A stretch of 64,000 nt of DNA from Spirogloea muscicola (taxonomy: Eukaryota > Streptophyta > Zygnematophyceae > Spirogloeales > Spirogloeaceae): contig WELB01000002.1 of assembly GCA_009602725.1 (NCBI GenBank), positions 194,021 to 258,020 of the forward strand, read 5' to 3'. A model generated the notes under the pieces. It was not told where the DNA came from and did not search any database. It saw only the letters and a program-made list of their open reading frames with translations. Numbering within the stretch: the first letter of the stretch is position 1; every line of letters starts with the position of its first letter. Below, in pieces: positions 1-12,300 of the stretch. The position numbers and the translations under genes are program-made.

Positions 1-114
1 AACCTCAGAGCATGAAACGACCAAGACACAAGAAACAAGGGGAAAAACAGCTGCAAGCAAGGCGGGCATGATGGTACAGGTTGAGAAGCAGGTATGCTAC
101 CCTCACGTACGTAC

Positions 115-3100
115 CCATAGACTTTGCCGAAACCCCCTGTACCAATTATGTGATTGTCATTGAAGTTATCAGTTGCAGCCATGAGCTCCTCAAATGTGAA
201 GGGACCGTGGAGTCTATCCTTAGTGCTGGACATCTCAGAGCAGAAGCTCTCAATGCTCCGCTCCTTGTCAGTCATAGTCTTGTCCTTCCTAAGAGCTAAG
301 CAACAGAGCAGGAGAAAGCCCAACAACAGGAGGAGAAGGAGGGCAACAGCCCCAATGACAATGCCGGCAATCGCTCCCCCTGATAAGCTCGACGACTTGT
401 GCTTTGCAGGTGGTGGGGAGGGAGGAAGAGAGCGAGGTGGGGGAGCTGTCTTGCAGGCCAGATAAGGGCCGCCACATAAGGCTGCATTTCCAGAAAAGGA
501 GCTGCTGTTGTATTGACCGATAGAACCGCCAGGAATGGACCCACTGAGGTTGTTGTTGGAGACATTGAAGAAAAGAGTGAGATTCAAGTTGGCAAAGGAC
601 GCCGGGATGCTGCCATTGAGTCTATTGCTCGAAAGGTCGAGATAGGTCAGCGCCGTTAGATTGCCAATGCCATCTGGAATAGGCCCGCTGAACGAGTTGT
701 TTGCAGCCGAAAAGGCAACGAGCTTGCTCAAATCTCCAATCTCAGAGGGGAGGCTGCCCGTTAGGTGGTTGCTGGAGATGTCAAAATACTGAACATTCTG
801 CAGATTCCGGATGCTTGCAGGTACTCCTCCAGTAAAGTTGTTATGATTAAGGAAGATAGTCAATGCGCTGCTCAGGTTGCCAAGCCACTCTGGAAATGGA
901 CCAGAAAATTCGTTGCTTTCAATTATTAGCACTTGCAGATTCTCAAAGTTGGAGAAGGTTGACGGAATTGGGCCAGAAAGGTTGTTGCCAGCAAACCAGA
1001 GCTGGGTCAGCAGCACAAGTCTCCCCAACTCGGACGGCAGCTGGCCACTTAACCTGCCAAAATCAGCCGTGTGAGCTGCAAACTGTCAGTGGGCTGCAGC
1101 TTGTCCGCAAACCATGTGTCTCCAGGCAAGGGATGGGGGATGGCTACACCACAGGGATGGCTGCAATCACATTTCAGCACCTGTTGAGGCTCAGGTCCAG
1201 GTTGATCATTCCCCTGCAATCAGCAAGCTCTGGTGGCACTCCACCCTCCAAGCTGACACCAAGTGAGCATTTCAGCGGGGTCAACAAGGACCTATCAAGT
1301 CGAACTAACATGGAGTGCAGACAGAAAAGCAGGGATACTATCAATGGCCTGCCACTCCAGGTTTGACGGCAATTCACAGAAAAGAAAACATGGACATCTG
1401 CAGTCACACATTGTAAATCCTTGGGCCCGGGACCTTTCGTCTCTATTACCTGTTGTTTCTTGCAACAAAATTGAACAGATTAGGCAGCTCCCCAAGCTCT
1501 CGCGGTATTTCGCCAACCAAGCTGCAGATGCAAATGCAGAGTGCCACCTCATTGGGCATAAGTCCTTGAGAAATATCTTGGCTACGATGCAGACCAGGAA
1601 AGAGTCCTAGACGGCCTAAGTAAGAGCTTCTATGAAGCTACTTGAAGATGCTTTGATTTTGGAAGATGGAATCATGCTGACCAGTAAAATAACAGACATG
1701 GGCAGCAGGGAAGATCCTCACAAGTTGGAACTCAGGCTCAGGAACTGGAGCTTTTTGCACTTGCTTAAGTGCTTTGGAATTGGGCCAGATAGACTGTGAG
1801 CGAAGGGGCAAAGTTTGTAAGAAATAAAGCACCAACATTGTAGTGGCTGCTAGAATGCTGATGTATTCTCAAATTACTCAGGGAACCATGATCAGTCAAA
1901 TCCAAGGTCCAGTACTTCTACAAGCGAGTCAGGGGGAGAGCCCACTTGTTGACTTGCAAGAAGAGACGTGTCAAGTTGGCCAAGTCGCCATACGAGGGAG
2001 GGATGGGCCCACTGAGACTGTGAAAGAGCTTCGAGCCAGAGTGAGCAGCATTCCCACTAGATTTTATTGCCACAAGCACGGTTCTGACGGGTGTACTTAC
2101 AATACTTTGGTATAGCCCATTCGTGGCTATACCAACAGTAACAGACAATGTCTGTCTATTACTGTAGTCTTAGGAACAACATCTCTGTTGCATCGGACAC
2201 ATTCGCTACATGACTGCTAGAGGCAGATAAGTTGCACACAAGAGGAGATGACATGCCAAATAAGTGGACATTGATGTGGCATCACCAAGAATGACAACCT
2301 GACAATCAATGAAAGGTCATGTGCTTATGCCAGAAACGTAGTACCTGTTGCTCTGAAGGTCAAGCGTGCCAAGTGCCTTACATTGACTGAGCTCTGGTGG
2401 GAGGCTGCCTGATAAGCTGCAGGGTGGACCATGCAAATCAATGGCCGCTTGAGAAACAAGACTCTTATTTCGTGCCTTCATGTCCACATGCTAGTCAACT
2501 ACAGATCAAGCTTGGATCCTAGGTTCTTGACTGTAGGCTATTGATGATGTAGAGTCCAATAGAGCTGGACATACCTGTTATTAGCAGCCAAGAACGAGTA
2601 CAAGCTGGTAAGGTTGCCATATTCAGGTGGAATAGCACCAGAAACACTGTTGACCAAGTGCTGTCACAGAGATCAGCTTTCCAAGATGGCCGCCAAAGCA
2701 TATGATCCAAGCTTTAGCATATCATGCAGCATATGTGACCAGAACCAGATTATGCTGCAAAGGCAGCATGATTGCGTACTGGTTGTTGTCGAGCTCTAGA
2801 TTGGTCAAATTTCGGCAATTGCCAAGTGCTGGTGGTAAGGGGCCTGTCAGCCTGTACAAGCACGCGTCACATGTATCCTCTCAAATGACATGCATCAAGC
2901 TGACTGTATGATGCAGGGGAGCACTCTCAATGACAAACAAATGCATGATGCCACAGGCCAGCCACATCTTCACAAGAGCTTCAAGAGGCCTTCAGCACGC
3001 TGGAGTACTTGTTATTGGAGAGGAGAAGATATTTGAGAGTGCCACTCTTGCCAAGCTCGGCGGGCAGGCTTCCAGATATACTGCAAGGCACCAGCAAGGG

Positions 3101-6100
3101 GAGGTCATTATCAGGGGGGTTTCTTGAGATTGGCCGGCTGTAAGTATTGACTTACTGGTATGGCTGTGGATAAGAAGCAGTACAGAGCTCAGCATAAGCA
3201 TATTATTGGATCACTTACTGATTATCAGATATCCACAGAGATTGTAAGCGGGACAAATTTGCCAGCGAAGCAGGAAACTCTCCAGTCAGCCTGCAGTGTG
3301 GAGTAATGCTTGACCTTTAAGTTGCACAAACATGCAGCACCATTCCAGGCGCACTGGGATCCCAAATGCAATCTTCTGGGACCAACAACTCGAATGTGGC
3401 CAGCACCCGTGTGCAAATCAGATGTGACTCTTACGCACATAAACAGCAATTAGCTTTCTCCCAGACTGGGCAGCTACTGTTTCGTGACATGACATTCACA
3501 AGAGGACAAGCAAGGAGGCCTACATGGCTAACGCTTGGGCAAAGGGCGATTTAGCCTACTGATTGTCGTTAGCAATGAGAAAGCTGAGATCGGCACAGTT
3601 CCCCAGCTCCGACGGCAAGGAACCAGAAAGGCTGCATCTCAAAGTGAAGCAAGCATTTGCGTCACGTGATAAGCACCCTCTGCAAAATTCCAACTGATGA
3701 CTAGTTTGCTCAAAGATTTGACACTACAACAAGTTGGTGATGTCAAGCTTACTGTATGCTGGCGACACGCCTGCATTGATGCCTAATGCGCTATGCATAG
3801 CAACACGGTGCTAGCATTATCTTGGTCTGACTTACTTGTTGTAACCAATGGCCAAGTTAGTCAACAACTGAAGATTGCCAATGCTTGTAGGAATCACTCC
3901 CGTCAATCTGTAAATGCAAGACAATTACAGGCCATTGGCAGTTGTGCCAACAGGTCCATCGAGGACCTGCCTTGAGATATGACATTTTCTTCCTGCTAAC
4001 TTGTGCACAACTGACGCATGGTCTCATATGCTGCTCAGAGCGAGGTGAGAGCTGACCTGTTATTGGATGCATCCATGGCTGACAATGTGGTGCAATTTCC
4101 AATCGTGTCAGGAATGCTGCCTGTAAGACTGTCATTTTGCCATCAAGAGAAGGAGATCAGTATGCTGATTTCCTAGTATATAGTGTAGTTTGCCATCTGC
4201 TTGTGTATGAAAATTATGTTATGCCTCACAAGAACAGCCGTGAGGAGTGAAGCCCTTACTTGTTTTGGTTGAGCTCCAGCAACTGCAGCTTGTCATTGTT
4301 GAAAAGCTCTGGGGGAATCATGCCTGTGAGCCTGCAACAGCGACGCACAAGATGGTTAGTTGATGTGATGATCAATGTAACACCTGTGACGACATAACAT
4401 CAGAGGATGAACTTTTAAGAGAAAGTCACGGACCGAAAACATATATCATTGTGTCCTGCCTGCTCTGCCACACACTGAAAATTTGATAACAGGTGCATAA
4501 CAGAAGAAGAAGGAAAACAAATGCAGCTCCAGTAGGAGCTTCACGTGGTGATTGAACCTGTTCCAACCTACGCCCAGGTTCACGATGTTGTTTCCCCCAA
4601 GCTTTGGCGGAATCGTTCCCGTAAGCCTGCACATGGCAAATTTGGTATATGCATTCAGCAGGCCAATGCACTAGCTGCTGATTTATGACAAACAAATATC
4701 GTGCTTGTAACAATTGGAAGCAATTTCCACGACAATGTCACAGTGGCAACCTCTTCTGATTGAGCTCAAAGATACTTGCAAATACATGGCCAAACATGTT
4801 GATGGGGATGATGGCACCTATTCATGTCAAGGTCAAGAGTTACAAGTCTGGTGAAGTTCCCAAACTCAGGTGGCACCTCTCCTGTAAACCTGCCCAAAGC
4901 ACACAGGATGCTCAGAGACGGATCTGCCTCTATCCTTACTCGCGTGTCTCCAAGTTCAGTGTTTTCCTCGTTGAAGAGAAGCTAGATTGTCAAGGATCGC
5001 ATTCAGGAATGCGACAAGAGTAGAATTCGAGCTCAAAATTAGTCACTCACTCATTGGCTCCCAGGAACAGCACTTGCAAGTCTGCAAGCCTGCTCAGTGA
5101 TGCTGGCAGCGAGCCATTCAAGCTGCCAATCAACCAGCATCAGCGGTCACAAATAGGTCCAATCCTTGAGGCGATCCTTGTCTAGGACAGGCCCCCCGAG
5201 CTATAATTTGATCAGCACTTGCTTATTACAAGTAGCAGCGATCCATACCTGTTGCCTCGTAGGCTGAGAGATTGCAGCTGGGCACACTCTCCAAATCCGG
5301 GTGGCAGAGGACCTGATAAACTGCAGTAGCATGCCAAGGCCACCATCAGCAGATGGCTGGAGCGTGAGTTTCGAAGACGACAACACAGCAGCAAGGCATA
5401 GTGGTAAATGAGATGCAGCATGAGATGCATGTCGAAGACTTTTATGGGGGGCTCCTCCAATGAACTGGCTATTGTGAACAGTCTGAAGGCAGGAAGCAGT
5501 GATGACTGACCTACAATAAGCAGCAAAGAAGTTCTGCAACTCCAGCAAGTTGCCGACTGTGCTTGGAATCTGGCCAGAAAAGCTGTGACAGCAGAGAATG
5601 AAGCCTTTGACAAATTTTAAGTAACTTGCAGTCCAGTCTTTAGTTTGAGCAAATTGCATTGATAGCACAAAAGCACCAGAGAAGGACATGATTCAGCGAG
5701 CCGCATACAGAACATCAACGACGACGAACACCTCTCTTTAGATAAACACTAAAAGACATAGGAAAGGTAGAGCTCGTTGCCTCACCTGTTATTACTTAAG
5801 TACACATCTGTGAGATATATGCAGTCCCCTAATGTTGCTGGAAGCGGGCCCGATAACCTGTAGCCAAAGATGAGTCACAATGACCAGTGTTTGAGATGGA
5901 AATTACACGAAGCATGTCACCTATACATTGCACGAAGCATGTCCTCTACCTTGTCAGTCAACAAACACTCGTTGGTAGCATGGGAAGTGGAGAAACAACA
6001 ACAGTCAGCCCACACGACCTCACCTATTGACATCAAGAGACAACTGAGACAGCCTGCTATCAGGGCCACAGAGTTCAGGAGGAAACACGCCCTCCAACCT

Positions 6101-9100
6101 GAGAGACACATTATCAGCAAGTGGCTATTGCCTTCAGAGGTTGGATCCAGCTGCTTCGATACAGGCTGCGTATGCCTTTCCTCACTACATGTGACATGAC
6201 TTTGATCAAGCCTCAGCTGACAACATTTCTCATCAAGCAAACGCATTTGCTGAGGTCTGTCAGAAATGTACATGTTATTGCTGAGGCTCAGATCAACCAG
6301 GGAGGTCCTTCCCAGCTCAGCAGGTATAGCGCCTGTCAAGCTGGCAACATACAGGGACTTCCATGGATCAGGCATCAGCTGCTCTTACATGGCACAGCCA
6401 CAGTTGCATGGCCCAACCTTGCCACCTGCAGCACAAGGGGCTTCGGGGTCTTGGCGCTGCCTTGTATAGCCTACTTTGATACTGATCAGATTGTGCGAGC
6501 GAGAGATGACTGCATACTTGTTGTTCTGGGCAAAGAAGACTGTAAAATTAGCCGATTGTCCAAACTCCTTCGGAATGGGTCCTGTCAGACTGGACATTCC
6601 AGGAAGTCACACAAACAAAGACATCATCATGCAGCCTCAGAAGGAAGGAGTGCAACAAGCTGGAATGGTGGTGCTTTGGACTGGTGCTTTGTGAAATGCA
6701 GTGGGATTCTTACAAAGTGTCTCACCTGTTGTTCTGCACATAAAGGAGCTCAATCTGAGGCGTCGCAAGCTCCACAGGGATGGCCCCAGTCAACCTAGAG
6801 TCAAGTGCTATGCATCAGAGCATCTGTAACGGAGGACCCCAAACGTGCAGAGATAGCACCAGCCATGAATAGTAAACCCAATACTGTAAATGCCATCCTC
6901 TCCAGGACAGATGCTGTGAAGGTATGTCTAAGCAGTGCATTCAAAGATCTTATACAGCTCCACAACACACCTGTTAAAAGAGATCTCGAGACCAAGGAGC
7001 TGCGAGCAATTTCCAAGCGCAGACGGTATGCTTCCTGACAGCCTGGACGTCAAGAATAGAGACAAACATATGTAAGATGTGCAGCTGCTGGCAAAAGATA
7101 CATATTGCTAACATAATCTTTAAGTGCCTTCGAGAAAATGCAGACAACAGAAGAGTGCATTGGTAGTAAGTGGTAGTAAGCATGGCAGCAGCGTGCATTA
7201 TTCGAAAGTGACAGCACCCAACAGTTACAGGTCAACATGATACTGCCTCTTCATAAGCCCCACCTTATAAGCCCCAAGCTACTAATGACCAAGCAAATGT
7301 GCATTTTGTGATTACTGTACTTACTGATTGCCTGCAAGGGACAGATACTGGAGGGCCTGATTGTGGCCAAGCTGAGAAGGGATGGGTCCTCTGAGCCTGA
7401 ATGCAAGCGAAGACTGCTCTTGAGCAACCACCCAGCTGATTGCCTTCAGTGCTTCGTGTTATCAGTCATCAACGATGCCCTTAACGTGCTAAGAGGAATT
7501 GGACGAGAGAAGCAAACACAGCATCACTCAGATGATCAACTCCACGATTTACACACCCACTAAGACAATCTGATCCTGCACACGTACCTGTTGTAGTTCA
7601 AATACAGATTCCTGAGGCTCAGAGATTCTCCGAATTCGCCTGGCACTTTCCCAGCGAGGCTGCACACTTGGGGAACATTGCAATTCTAAGTCACTAGCTG
7701 GAAGCAGTGGGGGCAGAGGGCAGGCACATCACAGCATCCATATCCTCATCTCTGATTTGAGGATGGAGTACTACAAGGACCTGTTGTTTGTCAAGTACAG
7801 CTCCTCCAGGAGCGGAAGCCCAGCAAGACTGACAGGGATGGGGCCTGTCAATCTGCACAAGGACAACAGCATTATAGTCATTCCTGAAATTTCGGCACAA
7901 GCATGAAGGCAACTGAGATTGAGGAGCCCTATGACAAAAGTGATACAACATGCAAAGCTGTTTGAAGCTAATGAATGAAGGAGCTCGTTCACAGCGGTCC
8001 CGGAACAAAAGGCAGGCATCAATTTCAACATTCAGTGAAAGCTCCAAGATGATGGGTTGGCTATAGTGCAGGATGCCAAAGTCATAGTGAGGTGAAGTCT
8101 TTGAGACTGTATAGAGAATCTCAGATATGCTCTTCGTGACTGTCTTATGCTGACCCAGCTGGCAGGCATGCTATTAGAAGAGCGCTTATCCTAGCCTGAG
8201 CAAAGAGTGTGTCTTTGTGTGCATTCACCTGTTGTATCCAAGTGAGAGAACCTGCAGGTTGAGCATCTGTCGAAGCTCAGAAGGTATTGCGCCGGAGAGC
8301 CTGTAGCTCCAAGAATATTTGTACATCAAGGCGCCTGATTCCAGGACTGATCACTAATCTCACATGTTACAGTGCACAAATTTGGCGCATTTATGGATGA
8401 TGTGGCCCCAACTCACCCGTTGTATGCCAGATACACACTCGTCAGGCCTTGCGACATCCCAAACTCACGAGGGATGGAGCCACTCAGGCTGTCCCACACA
8501 ACCTGCTCAATGTTGTTAAGATACCCTCCACAAGCATGGGCAGGCAGAGGATGTTCTTCACACGGAGAAGCAGATGTTGTTTACATGGAGAAGCAAATTG
8601 CTCATAATAAGGCACTAACTGTAGTCCTTGCAGCAGCCTTGATTTGACCTTGCAGGCGGCCTTGAGATGCAAACTGAGCAAGCGACTGACCTGTTGTTGG
8701 TCAGGTACAACTGCACAAGATTGGGAAGCGAAGCCACGCTGGCAGGGATGGAGCCCGTCAGCCTGTGCCAAGAAGCCAAGCCCAGAGTTGGGCCTTCTTG
8801 CGTGCAAGCGCCGCCGCTCACCGGCGGCGCCAAGCTAGCAACTCAAACCACATCAACGTCTTGCAGACTGCAAGGTAGTCGCAGTTGACAAAGCTTCCTA
8901 GCAGCTCAATCTCTCGGCATGGCCTGGCTCAACCGCAGATTCAGAAGCCTTTCAAGCCTACTCAAGTTGGTATGCATGCAGGGCAAGCTGGCTCGGTGAT
9001 GTCACGGGCGGAGAATGCACAGCGTCTCAAGCATGCACGGGTGGTGAGAGGTGAGTACGTGTTGTTGAAAAGGTAGAGGCCCAGGAGGGAGGACAGGTTT

Positions 9101-10203
9101 CCGAGCTCCTCTGGGATCGGACCTGACAGCCTGCCGACGTGAAAGAACTTAAGAGCACCTCACGCTTAATTGCACTCGAAGAAGCAGCTTCATAACCAAG
9201 GGTGCAGCTGCGAGCGCTGCCGCCTCATCAGCTAGCCCACGAATTCAGCAATGTGGGGTTTGCCTCAAGGTGGCTTGAAATCCGGCTACGCAAAAACCTT
9301 GTGCACGCACACCCCCCAGGAGAGCCTTTTTGTCAACTAGCAAAGGGACGAAGTATCGCTCTTCTGTAACGATTGCCTGGAATGAGATTTGGGCAATGCA
9401 GACCTGTTATCACTGAGGGAGAGTATGCGAAGGTTGGAGAGCCTGCCCAGCGCTGCGGGGATGGGGCCCGAGAGCAGGTTGTCGTTCAGAAGTATGTAGC
9501 GCAGATTTCCAACGTCGCCGAGCTCCGGCGCCAGCGCGCCTTCCAGCAGCGTCCCGGAGACGTTGAGCCCAATCACCTGCCTGCAAGCAGACGCCGCGGC
9601 CAGCGGTTGAAGGCGCTGAGCTCGAGCTGGCCTCGTCAACCCAAGCTCCAGAGGAGCCCGCGACGGCGCTGCTGGTCCAGAGGCCCTCCGCCAAGCCGCC
9701 GCTGGCAGCCGCTGCCGTCGGCACTGGCGGGAGGCCGCCGAAAAGGCCCGCCTTGCAGGACCGCGACGCCGCCAACACCTGTGCTTATCGCTCGATACGT
9801 GGCAGCGGAGCTCGCGGCAGGCCGGGCTCGAGACGAGGCTCTTGCCTGGGACGGCCGGGCGCCGTGGCATTGCAGACGACGCCGAACCAGCCGCAGGGCG
9901 TGCCGTCGGCGGGGCGCCAGTCGGCGAGCGCGCCGAAGGGGTCGACGGTGATCCCAGCCTTGAAGGCCAGCAGCGCGGCCTTGTCGGAGCTGTGGACGGC
10001 GGAGGAGACGACGGCAGTCATTCAGGCGAGGCGCCGAGCGCGCCGCCAGCCACGCAGCGGCGGCGCCGGATGGTCATGCCGCCGCTGCAGGAGCCCGGCG
10101 ATCAAATGGCTGTGGCAGAAGGCCGGGAATTGCCAACGGGGCGGGGCGCTCACGCGAGGCTCCCGGCGACGGCGCCGAGGCACGCCAGCAGCGCGGCGGC
10201 GGN
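115..10203 (-). CDS. RLK1: LRR receptor-like kinase, partial (kinase core beyond window)
   Basis: Membrane receptor kinase; the extracellular LRRs should bind a ligand and a cytoplasmic Ser/Thr kinase should signal. Exon 1 (10154 to the N at 10203) encodes an Ala/Leu-rich signal peptide whose Met lies in the gap. Exon 2 (9846-9989) carries the N-cap (SDKAALLAFKAG... CGWFGVVC). Exon 3 is 9404-9580. Then come 31 single-LRR exons ending, in transcript order, near 9059, 8691, 8417, 8229, 7781, 7588, 7325, 6971, 6726, 6518, 6272, 6024, 5786, 5511, 5249, 5051, 4818, 4558, 4260, 4057, 3836, 3560, 3219, 3009, 2780, 2575, 2345, 1946, 1722, 1450 and 1181. Most are 72 nt (a few 69 or 75) and all junctions are phase 2. 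The large exon 115-1053 is open throughout: last LRRs, a Pro-rich stretch, a Leu-rich membrane span near 300-380, and the GTGGFGKVY glycine loop at its end. The kinase lies off the window. A degenerate extra LRR may sit at 4745-4812. The product would be near 1,480 residues. The ligand is unknown. Confidence 0.85.
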
Positions 10204-10560
10204 CGGCGGCGGCGGCGGCGGCGGGGGGGGGGCGGCGCGCTGGGAGGTGTGGGGCCGCCCAGGCGCTGGTCAGAGGGCGCCCGTTCCCATTCCCACGGGG
10301 AGGGAAATCCGCCACCGAGGCAGGGTCGCGGCCACGTCACCGCCGCTTTCCGGAAAAGCGGCCGCGCCGCCGCGCAGTCGGACGGGGCAGCCCCCGCAGG
10401 AGGTGCTGACGTGGCGGGCGGCACCCCCGCGCCGGGCCCCGCGTGTGAACGCGACAAGCCCGGTCCCTCGTCAGCACCCCCCGGGCTGGGGCGCGGCCCG
10501 GCCTCGACAGGCGGGGCCTGAAGTTTCAGTGCCGCTCCTCGGAATTGGCCGCGGAATTGG
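10204..10560 (-). promoter_or_regulatory. Upstream region of RLK1, extremely GC-rich
   Basis: This stretch lies directly 5' of the RLK1 signal-peptide exon and should hold its 5' UTR and promoter. It is dominated by CGG/CCG runs and a G-tract near 10231, next to the single N at 10203. I could not pick out a TATA box or a transcription start. The role is inferred from position only. Confidence 0.3.
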
Positions 10561-10659
10561 ATTCAGATAACCGGCGGTAAGAACGACGGTGCCCATCCCC
10601 GGCGCAAGAATCTAGTGGATGGCAGTACTCCTCCCAGGTGACTGTCAGCGCGCCGGGGT

Positions 10660-10880
10660 TCTGAAGAAAGGGGGCTCGCCCATTGAGGATAGGGGCTGGA
10701 CAAGCCAGCCCAAAAAAGAATGAACAAAGAACGAGAAGGGGGCCAGAGGAAGCCAGAGGAAGCGCTAAGAAACCAAAGCACACAAAGAAAGAAAGCAGCC
10801 GCAAATCAGAGAGGCGAGGGCTCTCCCGGCACGAAGGTGCAGCGCACGGGCCACTTGTGACAGCCCTTGCGTCCTCTGAA
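10660..10880 (-). mobile_element. LINE-A 3' end fragment
   Basis: The minus strand reads a decayed version of the LINE-A C-terminus (LSDLRLL) near 10790-10810, followed by its 3' UTR. That UTR contains the perfect hairpin at 10693-10711 (GGGCTGG, 5-nt loop, CCAGCCC) and then the terminal GGGCGAGC signature at 10675-10682. It is a strongly 5'-truncated copy with no reverse transcriptase. Confidence 0.7.
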
Positions 10881-11204
10881 CCCCCCGCGCCGTGGCAAGC
10901 TGGCAGGCCAGGCGCCACGTGACCCGCGTTGACGGGGTGCTGACGTGCGCCGCGAGGCGCGGCGCAGGCCTCGCCGCGAAGCCCGGCGGCGTTGACCGCG
11001 CGAGAAAAGGGGTGGGGGTGGGAGCCCAGTGGGGGGTCCGATGGCTGCGATTGGCCAGCCCAGAGCACGACGGAATGACCACAAGGAAGTGGCTCTCCCA
11101 AGAAGACAGCGCCTCTCCAAAAGGGGGCAAGGGCTGTGAACAAGCGCGGCCAGATTGACCGGTGGCTGGGAAAGAAAGCGCGGCCAGATGGACTGGTACT
11201 GGTG

Positions 11205-11335
11205 GCTGGGAAAGCTGTGCTTTGTTTTCTTAGCGCTTCCCCTGGCCTCCTTCTCGTGCTTTGTTCATTCTTTCTTGGGCTGGCTTTTCCAGCCCCTCTC
11301 CTCAATGGGCGAGCACTTCCTTCTGCAGCCACCAC
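11205..11335 (+). mobile_element. LINE-A 3' UTR fragment with hairpin
   Basis: This is a plus-strand copy of only the LINE-A 3' UTR: the TTCTTAGCGCTTCCCCTGGCC block, then the hairpin at 11277-11295, then TCAATGGGCGAGCACTTCC. It matches the tail of the longer copy at 48818-48973. A copy this short suggests very early 5' truncation during reverse transcription. Confidence 0.7.
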
Positions 11336-11469
11336 TCAAAGCTCGTCCAGCCTTCTCTTGCAAAGCACGAGCCTGAGCTCACAAGAATTGACACCCTCCT
11401 CACCGTGAGAGCCGCTGAAGGCTCGCAGTCATAGTAGGTAAGAAGAAGGCCAAACAAGGCACCAGGTGA

Positions 11470-12300
11470 TGAGACGGGCTCTGTGGGATAGCCTGCTGTG
11501 CACACGTTGACAGACCTGCTGCCGCGGCTCGGAGGATCGTCCTGAGCATTGGCAGCCTTGCCTCGCCCACACGACCGTCATGGTGATTACCAATTCCCTG
11601 TTTCACATGCAGACATGCACTTGGCGTGCAGTATGCGCACCCCAGCGTCTTTCTGAGATCAAGTCACTTCTCTCCCCTTCAATTGGGTCTCCATTGATTT
11701 GCTTTTTTGCTACTTCCTCTTTCTACACCGCTGATCAATGTCAAGCAGTGCGTAAGGTATCTACAGATCGCTTTCACAAAGTTAACGACTATGATGGTAT
11801 GATTGGTGGTTCTTTGCCGAGTAGCCATTGCTGCAGACTGGGTAAGACACGTGTGCGATGCACTGGCCATTTTGCTACTGGGACGCCCATGGGCTTACTG
11901 CCAAGCCTAGAGGGCTGGCTCTCCTCTTGAGACATAGTTCGGTCTCACTCCCACTTACTCTCCTGCTCCGTCTCCAACTTTCTTCAGTTTCTGCCACCTC
12001 GTTTATTCTGCTCGCTATTAACAATGTCTCTCCCTCTGCCTCCCCTCGGTCCTTCCCCCACTCGCTCGACTTCTCTGTGCCTCACAGTCTCTGCTTCTCC
12101 CTATCGTGCTACACACGGTCAGCAAGGCAAACAAAGCCAGGGAGCCATGCACATGGACCCCTGGTGATTAATTGCACTAATGTTGCAACATCAAACCTCT
12201 ACTATCAGGCGTCTCATATGAGTCATCGTTGTTTGCAAGGTTCTCAGGTATAAAATTATTACGAGATAAGCAGGACTTAATGGGTGGCCATCTGTCTCTC
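11470..12300. repeat. RLK2 3' flank: LINE-C remnant and family-shared flank
   Basis: Near 11500-11590 there is a decayed stretch like the LINE-C block seen at 21290-21450. From about 11820 to 12240 the sequence resembles the 3' flanks of RLK3, RLK4 and RLK5, for example the GGGACGC... CAGCC...AGAGG motif near 11880-11915 and pyrimidine-rich TCTCC/CTTTC blocks. No coding potential is convincing here. It is best read as flank copied along with the receptor genes. Confidence 0.5.

Noticed and set aside
6121-6798. 225-residue plus-strand ORF
   Set aside because: It crosses several well-supported minus-strand LRR exons and introns and has no domain.
9373-10570. Long plus-strand ORFs over the RLK1 5' exons
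   Set aside because: They are antisense to the signal-peptide, N-cap and first LRR exons in GC-rich DNA with few stops; no domain was recognised.
10526-11335. 269-residue minus-strand protein
   Set aside because: It is a chance reading through LINE-A tails in the wrong frame.
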